64,000 bases of DNA, from contig NC_035444.2 of the NCBI RefSeq assembly GCF_002127325.2, positions 82,663,870 through 82,727,869 on the forward strand, in the 5' to 3' direction. Below the pieces are notes generated by a model. The model was not told where the DNA came from. It did no database searches and saw only the letters and a list, made by a program, of their open reading frames with translations. The DNA comes from Helianthus annuus (taxonomy: Eukaryota; Streptophyta; Magnoliopsida; Asterales; Asteraceae). The translations under genes were made by a program, and so were the position numbers. Positions 43,129-52,814 of the stretch are shown here, in pieces (position 1 is the first letter of the stretch; each line of letters starts with the position of its first letter).

Positions 43129-44251
43129 TGTTGGGCCCTTGAAGGTTTATACATTAGTAGTTAATTAGTATTGTGGGCTAGTTGTTAATTGATTGATTTG
43201 GGCTTATAATGTGGGCCTGGTGGGGGTGACATGGGCCTTAGGTTTACGGGAAGTTGTGGGCTTAAACTCCCTTATAAATACATGTTTAGTCATTCTGGTT
43301 TAGGTTGTTGACTCTAAGTGTTACTGCAGTAACTTGTATCAGACAATTACATTGTATGCAAGTTAAGCTTTTGGTTATAATCATTCTGTTTCATCTATTT
43401 TCTTGTGCTTGTTATTGAGTCAGTTTGATTGTGTGATTCTGTGTTGGATCATGTGGACCCTGCCAAAAGAACAGATGATTGGAAAGCAAAAATAATCTAC
43501 AACATCTGATCACCAATAACAGTGCTTAGAAGACCTGCTCCCCCAATGACAAAGGCATCAACATCTGCTCCTAAAGTCTGCTAAAGCCAAAGTCTGCCAA
43601 AGAAAAACATCTGATGAAGACAAAGTCTGCTGATACAAAGGTCTGCCCAAGTGAACCTCTGCTTGAAGACAAAGTCTGTTGAAGCAAAGGTCTGATCATC
43701 CTTTGCTGATGAAGACAAAGTCTTTAGAAGCTAAAGGTCTGCTATGGTTCAACAGAGGTTAAAGCTCAACAGATAATTATTCAACAGATGATGCTCAAAT
43801 GGAGTTTTTAATGTACAATGCTTAGGCTATTAACAGATATTAGAGTTTGTTAGGTTGTTAGATATCACTGTCTAGGTGACGTTAGCCAAGATGCTTCAGA
43901 TGTTTGACTTGTACTATGAATAGAACAGTGCATGTACTGTCTATTCATCACTTTCCTTCTTGACATTTTGTACAAACAAATAGGAGTGATCAGGCTGAGT
44001 AGGAGTTTGTAATTCTCATGCATATGTGAATCATTGTAATTTCAATCTTTTACAAAAAGCATGATGATGAAAGCAAATCTTCCATTGTTGTGATTAAAAG
44101 TTTACTATTCCGCTGCATACTTCCATATTTGTTTATCTTCTTTCATTGTTTCATCTTTAACTTTCACAACAAATCAAACTCAGATCCTAGCATTCTGCCA
44201 CCAATCAAACTAGTTGTGATATCATTGTTTGATCCGATTTCGGGACTTACA
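43129..44251 (+). repeat. 3' LTR of C1, interrupted by a solo LTR
   Basis: 43129-43441 and 44198-44251 together equal the 5' LTR (about 367 bp). The inserted solo LTR duplicated ttctg. Confidence 0.9.
43442..44192 (+). mobile_element. Solo LTR related to the B family (751 bp)
   Basis: It starts TGTTGGATCATG and ends GATCCTAGCA, with exact target duplication ttctg at 43437-43441 and 44193-44197. No internal sequence remains, so it arose by LTR-LTR recombination. It resembles B's LTR in ends, in GTGACGTTAGCC before the start region, and in the ATCAGGCTGAG block. It has about five GAAGACAAAGTCTGCTG-like direct repeats at 43595-43745. Confidence 0.88.
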
Positions 44252-44256
44252 ATTTC

Positions 44257-44431
44257 TTTTCTTTTTATCTTTAATAACCTTCACTTTTGTATTTGATTAG
44301 ACGTTAACAATGACTCAGTACTAAAACTCCTGTATCCTTGGACAACCTCGGTATCTTACCATCACTATATTACGCTGACTATGGGTGCACTTGCCCAAAG
44401 TGAATTGTAGTGTGATTGTATCTATCATGAT

Positions 44432-44472
<41 letters not shown>
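44257..44472 (+). mobile_element. X1 LTR, second piece, ending in a TA repeat
   Basis: Reverse-complement similarity to 45230-45370 (GTGCACTTGCCC, CCTCGGTATCTTACC, TGATTAGACGTT) shows this is an X-family LTR in plus orientation. It runs on from 18870 and is cut by solo LTR Z in a (TA)n tract at 44441-44472. Confidence 0.75.
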
Positions 44473-44475
<3 letters not shown>

Positions 44476-45518
44476 CACACCCCAACCGATGGCGGAATCA
44501 TCGGGGCGCGACACTAGGCGAACCAGATTGCTCAAGAGAATCCATAACAACTATTTAATGACAATATTTAAAAGGTTCATTATCCCATACTAACAAACAA
44601 ATATTTCAACAAACAATCATAAACGAAGTTCATATCTCTCAAACAAAACAAGTCCGACAACCTAGATTTTATTTGGTGAGTTCCTAGACTTCTTATCCAT
44701 TTGCAGCACATAATCCATCAACCTGTCACATACGTTAAAATAAAGTCAATAAAACAATGTAAAGGTGAGTACACAAGTTTGCATAAGTGTAGTATAAAAA
44801 GCGTTTGCACATAACCAGCATGTAACACGTAACGGGCGAATCAAGTAACTATCACAATGATACCAGGTATCCACATGACTGCGAGTAGAGTATGCGCGAC
44901 ACATGTTCACCGAAGCGAACAAGTGAAGTAAAGTGTGTGATCCTTAGCAACCCCTGACTAAACGGTGCTGAGTCCAAACTATAGTACTATCGTTGCTAAA
45001 GGCGGAAGGCAAGTCGTCACTGTATAAGATAGCAACAGGTATTCAACTAATCACGTATAACATGCGAGTGCGGCTAGCGTTTGTAAAGCGTTTAAGTGTT
45101 GTGTTTTTGATAGAGAACGTATGATGCGTGTGAAGTGTTATATATATATTAGGTGTATATTTTAAGCCCTTTTTACACTTTTTAGCCAAGTTTTAAATTT
45201 ATAAACACGATATTTACTAACACTAAACACACATATGGGCAAGTGCACCCATCGTGGACGTAGTATACTGTTGGTAAGATACCGAGGTCGTCCAAGGACA
45301 CAAGAGCTTTTAGTACCGGTTTATCCTCAACGTCTAATCAAATCAAAATGTTAAAAAAAGGTTTTTAAACTAGAAAATAAAATTAACTAAAGTGTTGAAA
45401 ATAAAAATAAAAGTAAAAACATATAGACAAGATAAATCACTTGGATCTGACTCGTGTGTAGTGTAACCTTTGATTATTTTCGAACTTTTGCACTTGTTTA
45501 AGAGATTATCTTAGTTAT

Positions 45519-45725
45519 TGTAGTAGGCCCCTCTTTTGAAGGCGACGTTACCCTCAACCCAGTAGTTTGAGTCAGCAAGGATACAATCCTAAAGGGTCGG
45601 ATTATTGAAAGATAATTAATTAACTTATTAATGCATAATGTGGTAGGCCCCTCTTTTGAAGGCGACGTTACCCTCGGCTAAGTAGTCTGAGTCAGCAAGG
45701 ATACAGTCCTAAGTAGCCGGGTTAA
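45519..45725. repeat. Two direct repeats of an 80-bp unit in X2
   Basis: The block GTAGGCCCCTCTTTTGAAGG, the CAGCAAGGATACA phrase and a GG-end recur at about 45522-45602 and 45642-45722. Diverged copies lie at about 53168-53252 and 53290-53362 in X3, so the duplication predates both LTRs. Confidence 0.8.
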
Positions 45726-46352
45726 AGTTTTAATAGTAGTTTAACTTATGAGGGGATCAAAGAGTTTGGACCCCCGCCATCCAATACCGTTCGATATTGA
45801 AGGAGGTCCTACTAAATTTGACCCAGGTCCTTTGCAGGATCTATACACTGAACAATGGCAAGACTCTTACCAAACCGTTCCCTTAACCCCCGATCAGGTA
45901 GCCAACATACCTCCATATAGACCGTGGAGATATGAATGGTGAAAATCTTTTATTTTATATAGACAGTAAAATAATGCCAAGACACCACGGACAAACGATA
46001 AGGAAGAATCACCTTCAACATAAGAAACTAGTAATTAAAGTCATTAATACAAAACCAATTAAAAAGTGCAAAAGATTAAAAATAAAAAGTATTACACTAA
46101 ACACTTGTCTTCACCAAGTGATGTAAGAGACTTAGGCAAACATGGCCTTTGATTGTCAAGAACTCATACGATCAATCTTGGATCCCGAGACGACTCACAC
46201 ACTCTATGATGGACAATGAATGATGGTGGTGGATGATGGTGTTGTGATGGTGGTGGGTGGTGGGTGGTGGGTGAAGTGTGAGAGAGGTGGTGTATCAAGG
46301 GATGAGTTGCAAGAGCTCCAAGCACTCCTATTTATAGGCTGAACAGAAGCTC

Positions 46353-46641
46353 GGGCATGGCCCCGTGTCCGCTGGGCACGGTCCCGTGTCCATCCTCCTC
46401 TCTTTCTTCATTAAATGCAGTTTGTCTGCATTAGTTGACCACGCCCCCGTGTCCACTGAGCACGACCCCGTGTGCAGAAGCATATTTGTACTATCAAGAT
46501 TTGCCTGGATTCCGCGAATCTTATAGTTGACCACGGCCCCATGCCCGCTGAGCACGGCCCCGTGGTGGGCGATGGAAGCTTCTACCACTTTGTCTTTTCT
46601 GCTGACACTTGGGCACGCCCCCGTGCTCACTGAGCACGGGG
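46353..46641. repeat. GCACGG...CCGTG palindrome-like cluster in X2
   Basis: About eight GGGCACGGCCCCGTG-like words occur in pairs at 46353-46402, 46440-46475, 46531-46566 and 46613-46641. On the sense (minus) strand they lie just upstream of the TATA at 46328-46339. X3 has the same arrangement at 53955-54245. Confidence 0.75.
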
Positions 46642-47089
46642 CGTGTTCAGTCTTCTGTCTTCTTGTTTTGCTTAGGAAGATGCTGTCGGGAGGTCGGGCA
46701 TGCCACGTTTGTTCCTTTTCTTGTATTTATGTTAGATTTAGCTGCCTTTTTGCTTCTTTTATCTATTTGAGCTCATTTAATCCTGAAAATACAAAAGGAA
46801 GACAAAAGCAAACTTTTTCCAACATTAGTACTAAAAAAGGGTTAGTTTTATGTCACAATTGATGTAATATATATGTTTCATTTTGTGCACATCAACGTAT
46901 GTAACACCCAAAAGTGCGTTAACGAAAACGGGTTCGAGTATACTCACCGTGCATGTCTAACAAATAAACACGGTCTGAAAATGGATTGAAGGGAGCACCG
47001 GATCAGCCTGCGTACGGGAACAGAAGCGTAAATCCTCCAAAGTGCTGAAACGGTCGAAAATCGAAGTGTCGTTGGGAAACAGAGGCTTC

Positions 47090-47345
47090 GTACGAAGTTG
47101 TGCCTTCGTATGTAGGCGTGCCTTCGTACGAAGGCGTGCCTTCGTACGAAGGTGGGTCTTCGCACAAGTGATGCTTCCGTTGTCCAAAAGCGAGTGTTCT
47201 TCGCCTCTGTCTTCGGAAAATCAAGTGTCCATCCCTCCAACCTTAAGCTATTGATTAAACTTAGAGTCGGAGAGGTCTTTGTCTGAGTCACAGATGAGAA
47301 TCGGGCTGTGATGCGCGAAGTCAGTGCCTTCGTACGAAGCCGGGC
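47090..47345. repeat. CTTCGTACGAAG palindromes in solo LTR Z
   Basis: CTTCGTACGAAG or close variants occur about six times at 47090-47160 and at 47325-47345, and again at 47937-47985 (GCCTTTGTACGAAG, GCTTCGTTCGAAGG). The last group is just upstream of the minus-strand TATA at 47911-47920; the others are about 570-830 bp downstream of it. Confidence 0.75.
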
Positions 47346-48535
47346 TTCGCGCAGAACAGTCCAGCTCGCATTCATGGTTGTTCTTAGCATTCAGAGTTGC
47401 ATTTTCTCCTGAATCGGATGTATTTTCGAGTCCAATTCATGACGGTTTTGAAACTACTTCGTCCCACTATCCAGCGAACAAAATACATGTCGTTTTAGGT
47501 CCGTTTTAATGTGAAAGTCAAGTTTAAAAGTGTTTTAAAGAGTTTTTGCGTAGATCTAACACTTGGTGAGTGTGAAATCTGTATATTTCTAACTTGGGAA
47601 GCCGAAGCTAGGCCCAATACACCCGGTTAAGTGTAGATCCGTTGTAAAACAGAAGATTTTGGTGAAAAAGATGAAGGTTTTTCATGAAAAAGATGAAGTT
47701 AAGATGAAAATATGAAGTTTGAGTGAAAAAGATGAAGTTTAGTTGAAAACAAAAGATTTTGGATGAAATCGAAGTGATTCTTGTGGAAAATCGTGGTGGA
47801 AAATGTTGTGTAATCATGTAAAAATGATAAATCTTACTTGAAAACAATCGGACATCGGCAGCGTTTCGGTGCAAAAGGCAGCAAGTGAATGAAATGGAGA
47901 AGGGCTTGGGTATTTATAGGAGAGGCTGGTCACCTGGTTCGAAGCTAGATGCCTTTGTACGAAGCTGCTGGCTTCGTTCGAAGGTGTCAGTTTTGTGTTA
48001 GAAACTTTCGTTTTGTGTGCCGGTTGTTCGTTTAATGTGTTTTGTTGCATTAGTTAGTACTAGCATGTTAAGTATTTTAGCAAGATGTTAAGTATTGCGT
48101 TGTGTTGTGTTTCGGGGCGATAAATTGGAATTGTACGAGTAAGCGTTTGAGCATTTCGAGCGAGTAACCGTACATATAAAGCACACACAAGTAAAGCATA
48201 TAAGAACACACAGCATAACATTACTACTATTAACAACGTTTGCGATTTAGCGATTTAGCGCGATAAGTGAGTGCAAAGGCGCGAGTGGTTACTGAACAAA
48301 CAAATACACTCGGCTAGTAAAGTAGCATAATTCTCTGTAATTCATGTTGCGTTAGCGTTGAGCGTTTGCCAATATAAAGCATTTAAGTGTGCAGTGGTGC
48401 TGTGTAATGAAAATGTATTTAGTATAACATAAACCTTTATGTATATCGGATCTCAGAGCACAAAACGGTTACAAATCGAAGTAAGTAGCAAACGGATAAC
48501 AATTCGAAAAGTCAGGTTGTTACATATATATATAG

Positions 48536-48790
48536 AAGAAATGTAACGTACAATTAGGGCTTATCGTACGCTCGTACGATATTGTGAAATCGCATGTTAT
48601 AGAAAAGCATGTTGGAAATCGCATGTTGGCATTTTTGATGAAATCACATGTTGGTATATAAAGCAATTTCGCATGTGGGTTTTCAGCACAAATCGCATGT
48701 TCAAGAGTGAATTCGCACCAGATTGTACGGCTGAGATGATCGTGTACATATTGTACGATAAGAGCCATTGTACATTAACCTAACCCTATA
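48536..48790. mobile_element. MITE-like element 1 (about 250 bp)
   Basis: Imperfect terminal inverted repeats of about 28 bp lie at 48543-48570 and 48753-48779 (TAACGTACAATTAGGGC against the reverse of GAGCCATTGTACATTA). The element sits between TATATA tracts. Its middle has about five loosely repeated AAATCGCATGTT words. It has no coding capacity. The superfamily is not determined. Confidence 0.65.
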
Positions 48791-48796
48791 TATATA

Positions 48797-49166
48797 GGAC
48801 AAAGATCCGTTAGGAACCATCCTTTATTGCGAGAACCGCGAGAACCAGTGTGAACACAACCAAAAATACCTAAAAAAATTTTTTGTGTGTTTTTAGATTT
48901 TTTAAGATTTTTTAGGTTTTTTAGGGGTTTAGTTTTTAGCATTTAGCTTGGGTAGGAGGGGGGGGGGGGTTAGGTTTTTCTTTAGGCTTTTGGGGGGGGG
49001 GGTTAGTTTTTTTCGGGGTGGGGGGTTTAGATTTTTTTTTTGGCTTGGGGGGGGGGGGGGTGGGGGGGTTGGGTTTTTTTAGGTTTTTGGTGGTGTAGTT
49101 GGTTTATTTTGTTGTGTTCGCATTGGTTCTCGCGGTTCTCACAATAAAGGTGGTTCTCACATGAAC

Positions 49167-49168
<2 letters not shown>
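48797..49168. mobile_element. MITE-like element 2 with G-run core (about 370 bp)
   Basis: Inverted repeats of about 60 bp lie at 48812-48870 and 49101-49160 (AGAACCGCGAGAACCA against its reverse). The core 48955-49080 has several G runs of 7-12 separated by T-rich text, compatible with G-quadruplex formation. (TA)n flanks both sides, the right one being a long run at 49172-49242. There is no ORF. Confidence 0.7.

Positions 49169-49171
<3 letters not shown>

Positions 49172-49242
<71 letters not shown>
49172..49242. repeat. (TA)n microsatellite
   Basis: An almost pure TA repeat of about 70 bp. With the tract at 44441-44472 it marks the original TA-rich site in the X1 LTR into which Z and the MITE-like elements were placed. 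Confidence 0.9.
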
Positions 49243-49247
<5 letters not shown>

Positions 49248-49337
49248 CTTGAACTAGTTCATACAACTAACTAAAATTAACCATCTTTTCTATAAGCACA
49301 CCCGAACACGTCAAGTTTTTGGCGCCGTTTCCGGGGA
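49243..49337 (+). mobile_element. X1 LTR end and Tat/Athila-type primer site
   Basis: The text from TTAAAACTTGAACTAG to AACACGTCA (end 49313) matches the reverse complement of the start of X3. TGGCGCCGTTTCCGGGGA at 49319-49336 is the tRNA-Asp-type primer site of Tat/Athila elements. Confidence 0.8.
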
Positions 49338-50171
49338 TATAAATATTTTGGGAAAAGTCCAAGCTAATGGCCTAGTCTAAAACGTTTCTCAAAAACCTGA
49401 TCTGGACCATACACATGTCGTGTCGTGACAACACCGGTCGTGCCTTGAGCCCAACTGTTGAAATATCAGATTTTTCAAAAAAAAAAATAATAATAATAAT
49501 AAAGTGATTTTTTTATCAAAATTCTTCTGACTACCACTGTATGATCTCTGAATGGAGGCATACAAAATGAAACTTTTACGTTTTGCCGACGTTTCACTTT
49601 CAATATTAGATCCTCCACGAGTAGAACCAAAACCCGTAGTAGTCGAAGGCATCATGCGAGCCCTACGGAATCTCATATTCCAAGTTCATATGATGTGTAG
49701 CCAAAGAAAAAATGGCTATAGAGTACATTAATAAAGAGGTAATATCTGAAGGAAAATACCAAAATGAAGAAGAACTCGAAACAGAAAATGTGTCAGAAGA
49801 ACAAGAAACAAATGATTCAATTAGTTGTGTCTATTTGTTTAAAATGGGTAAGTGAAACTGACCAATTTCTTGCAGATTCTAAGGAAAATCCATGTTGCTC
49901 AGAACTTACCATAGACCGTGCCTTACCAGACATGGGTTGTGCCTTGACAATCAGCGAAGTGGAAAGCCTAGAAATTACCACGGGCCATGTTTGGGCAGAC
50001 ATGGGTCGTGTCTCAATGATCAGTGAATGCAAGAACGAGGTGTTTCAATAAGAGAAGCATGTTATCTCTCACTACGGTAAAAAGGAAGACAAAGGTAAGT
50101 ATTTCTTGCTAATCATGCTTGCCATAGAGAAAGCAACATTTCAGTGCGCAATGAGATGCCTTAAAATGGTA
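49338..50171 (+). other. Degenerate leader or gag region of the X1 element
   Basis: There is no intact ORF. Several CGTGCC/GGTCGTG words (49420-49450, 49915-50015) echo the X-family motifs. A Glu/Lys-rich stretch at 49765-49850 may be gag remnant. At 50171 the sequence switches to integrase, so most of gag, protease and RT is missing on this strand. Confidence 0.4.
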
Positions 50172-50893
50172 TCCAGGTTTGTGAGGTCTTTGACGTTTGG
50201 GGACTAGACTTCATGGGTCCCTTTCCAACCCCTTTTGGTAACCGCTACATCCTAGTCACCATTGATTATGTGACAAAGTGGGCTGAATCATAAGCTTTAC
50301 CCACTAATGATGCTAGGGTAGTGGTGAGGTTTTTGAAGAAGCTATTGCTCGCTTTAGAGCCCCCAAGGCATTGATTAGTGACTGTGGGATGCATTTTTTG
50401 TAATGCCTAGCTTGAGAAATCATTTTCCTGATATGGAGGGAAACACCATTTCTCTACACCATATCATCCACAGATGAGTGGACAGGTTGAGGTCACTAAT
50501 TGGGGTATGAAGCAGATCGAGAAAATGGTTAATTCTAGCCGTAAGGATTGGTTCAAGAAATTGGATGACACATTGTGGGCTTTTTGGATGGCCTACAAGA
50601 CCCCTATAAGCACCACACCGTTTAAACTTGTCTATGGAAAGTCTTGTCATCTTCTTGTGGAGCTTGAGCACAAAGCCTATTGGGCTTCGAAGACTGTCAT
50701 TCTTGATATGGCTGCTGCGGGTGAAACCAATTTTGTACAGATCCACGAGATTGAGGAGCTCATACACGATGCATATGAAAGCTCCAAGCTGTACAAGGAA
50801 CGTACTAAGACGTTTCACGATAGCCACTTGAAGGACAAGAAAGAATTCTAAGTGGGTGATCGTGTCTTGTTGTATAACTCACGTCTTAAGTAG
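50172..50893 (+). pseudogene. Integrase fragment, Tat/Athila type
   Basis: It begins with [15 protein letters not shown] (first catalytic Asp) and runs through [15 protein letters not shown], then a stop and frameshifts near 50290-50400. The best piece (50474-50848) starts MSGQVEVTNWGMKQIEKM, with the catalytic Glu, and has DTLWAFWMAYKTPISTTPF and FHDSHLKDKKEF, a stop, and VGDRVLLYNSRLK. It is related to the integrase at 3-941. It is broken and not functional. Confidence 0.8.
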
Positions 50894-50968
50894 TTGTAGG
50901 ATTGTTTGTGTTGACCGATAAGTCTTGAATTAACACGTAATGATATCTAAATGACAATGACAAATGCA
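50894..50968. other. Junction between oppositely oriented pol fragments
   Basis: No gene sequence is recognisable. TTTGATGACTTCATTTTTAAG at 50974-50994 partly recurs at 51022-51040 (AGTTTGATGACTTCATTTTT), giving a short direct repeat right at the switch from plus-strand integrase to minus-strand RT. Confidence 0.5.
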
Positions 50969-52491
50969 CTAGTTTGATGACTTCATTTTTAAGTCCGGAT
51001 AGATAAGTCTGGCGTCTAGTAGTTTGATGACTTCATTTTTTACCACTTCTTGTACGTTTGGATTTACCCTACATTGTGGTTGTATCACAGTTTTATAGTC
51101 ATCTTCCATCAGAATTTTGTGGGTGCACAGGGATGGGTTGATGCCTTTGATATCCATGAGCCTCCATGCGATTGCAGTTTTATGTTTTTTCAAAAGTTTT
51201 ATTAATTTTTCTTTTTTAAAAAGTGTTAGTTTAGAAGAAATAATGACGGGGAGCTTACCATGTTCGTCTAAGAATTCGTATTCTAGACCTTTAGGTAGTT
51301 CCTTGAGTTCAAGTGACGGTGGGTCTTCAAGAGACCGCTTATTTTCTTCTTTATTAAGATCGATGGCCGAAAAGGTTTGTTCTATGGTGACTTCCTCTTC
51401 GATGAATTCTTCTTCCGTTTTCGTATCGGGTGGCTCCGTTTCATCTTCAATTAGGGGGTCGTCATCATGAATTGGATATTTCATTGATTGGTCAAGATTG
51501 ACGTACCTTTTGTCGGCCCCTAATTGAAGTGGTAGGTTGTTTCGCTTTCGTTGGGTCAAGGCTTGATGGGATTTTAGAAATGGTTGTCCCAACACGAGGG
51601 GGGCATCAGGTAAGATGACAAAGTTGGTTAGGACTACCGCTTGGCTTGTTTGAATTAAGACATCTCCAACTATTCCCGTGGTATTAATCGTTTTGCGATT
51701 TGAGAGAAAAATGTTTTGCGATTTGAGAGCAAAATAGGACTTTTAAGAGGAGAAAAATCACTAGTACCGAATTTTTCGAAAATATAGTTTGGCACTGTGT
51801 TAACGCAAAGATCTTTATCAATTAGCACATTACTAACAAAGATGTTTTGGAAAAAACATGGTACCGGTTTTATGTTCATTTCATGATATTCATCTTTTAT
51901 TAGAGAAGTTTGATCATTTGTCAACGTGACACTTACTAATTCTTTGATTTTAACTCTTTTAAAAACTTAGCATGAGGAGAAACCAAACAATGATTTTCAA
52001 AAGAAGGTTGTAAAACGTGAATTTCTGAAAAAAGTTTGAACTAGTTTAAAATCGTTAGTTTTAGACTTACCTTCTTCTTGGTTTGGTTCATGCATGAGTT
52101 TTTCATTTTGTTCTTCTATTTTTACCTCTTCAATTATTACCTCTTCGATTATTATCTCTTTACTACAAATAGTCTCTTCTTTTTCACGAGATCTCTTAAT
52201 TAAGAGTTCTAGATTTTTGAGACCTTGTATGACTCTTTCGGCTTCGGGAGTGATTGTTGTTGGTTTGTCGTAAACTTCAAACAGATTGGCATCCCAATCA
52301 AAGTTTGACTTTGGAAGTTCAAACCTTGGTTCCTCATAAGTAGTGTATGAAGAACTTGGTGTGGTGTATGAGTTTGATGGTTTAAAAAGCTAACAATGTT
52401 GTACCGAGTGGGATTCCCCACAAATGGTACAATAAGGTTCCTCATAATCATCCTTAATATAGTAGGTGTAGTCTTCTGAGTAGTAATCCAT
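50969..52491 (-). pseudogene. Decayed gag zinc finger, protease and RT start, Tat/Athila type
   Basis: On the minus strand the frame starts MDYYSEDYTYY at 52491, followed by a CCHC knuckle (CTICGESHSVQHC) and then a stop. Protease-region pieces lie at 51670-51924. 51595-50969 has MLGQPFLKSHQAL, a typical protease end, an acidic linker, and the RT N-terminus (TAIAWRLMDIKGI, QPQCRVNPNVQEVVKNEVIKLLDARLIYP). RT catalytic blocks are absent. It follows the minus-strand primer site and X3 LTR and so belongs to an X-family element in the minus orientation. Confidence 0.75.
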
Positions 52492-52792
52492 TGTTTTGGA
52501 AGATACCTAGAAGAACAACGAGCCTCGGGATCAGAAACAGAATTTAAAAATTTAACAGAGTGTTGGCCACGGCCCCGTGCTGAACCGGCACGGCCCCGTG
52601 GGCAGTTCTATATTTGGGCGTCCAAAAAGTTTTTAAGAAAAATTTGCAGGACTGGGGCGTGTCCCAGTAACATGGCCTCGTGTTAAACCTGCTATAAACA
52701 GAAAAATTTTAAAAACTAGCGCGCAGTTTTGAAAAAAAATGTTAGAATTTGATTAGGCCGCTAATTTTAAGCTTTCTTAAAATTCTTATGTC
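52492..52792 (-). other. Leader of the X3 element
   Basis: Noncoding. It holds GGCACGGCCCCGTG-type words at 52568-52610 and 52660-52690, as in the X LTRs. Confidence 0.5.
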
Positions 52793-52810
52793 CCCGGCAA
52801 CGGCACCAAA
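52793..52810 (-). other. Primer binding site of the X3 element
   Basis: The minus strand reads TTGGTGCCGTTGCCGGGGA next to the LTR end, the Tat/Athila-type primer site. It is in the opposite orientation to the site at 49319. Confidence 0.85.
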
Positions 52811-52814
52811 AACT

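Larger units (their letters stand above)
18876..44251 (+). mobile_element. C1: non-autonomous copia-type element, host of the nested stack
   Basis: LTRs at 18876-19241 and 43129-44251 (the latter interrupted) are about 366 bp and near-identical, with TGTTGGGCCC...CTTACA ends. The 5-bp target duplication atttc is exact at 18871-18875 and 44252-44256. A tRNA-Met-type primer site follows the first LTR, and an AAGGGAGAT purine tract precedes the second. Without its insertions C1 is about 3 kb and encodes no protease, integrase or RT, so it must be mobilised in trans. Element A is inserted near the 3' end of its ORF. Confidence 0.9.
45122..46894 (-). mobile_element. X2: solo X-family LTR (1,773 bp)
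   Basis: The plus strand starts TGATGCGTGTG and ends TTGTGCACATCA, with exact target duplication acgta at 45117-45121 and 46895-46899. It is the same family as X1 and X3. The minus-strand TATA (CCTATAAATAGG) is at 46328-46339. No internal sequence remains. Small ORFs inside are not credible. Confidence 0.88.
44473..48524 (-). mobile_element. Z: solo gypsy LTR (about 2.27 kb net) containing solo LTR X2
   Basis: The plus strand starts TGTCACACCCC and ends GGTTGTTACA, the same end design as element 2's LTR, so the sense strand is minus. tatat flanks both sides (44468-44472 and 48525-48529), a weak duplication because the site is TA-rich. Net of the X2 insertion, 44473-45121 plus 46900-48524 is about 2.27 kb. 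A minus-strand TATA (CCTATAAATA) lies at 47911-47920. There is no internal gene sequence. Confidence 0.65.

Noticed and set aside
46328..47390. Overlapping small ORFs in X2 and Z
   Set aside because: They arise from palindrome-rich, CG-containing repeats open in many frames, which is typical of simple repeats rather than genes.
46900..48524. TGTAACACCC at 46900 taken as the end of a separate solo LTR (46900-48524)
   Set aside because: acgta on both sides of X2 shows that 45121 and 46900 were adjacent, and tatat flanks 44473-48524, so one interrupted LTR explains the data better. The TA-rich duplication leaves some doubt.
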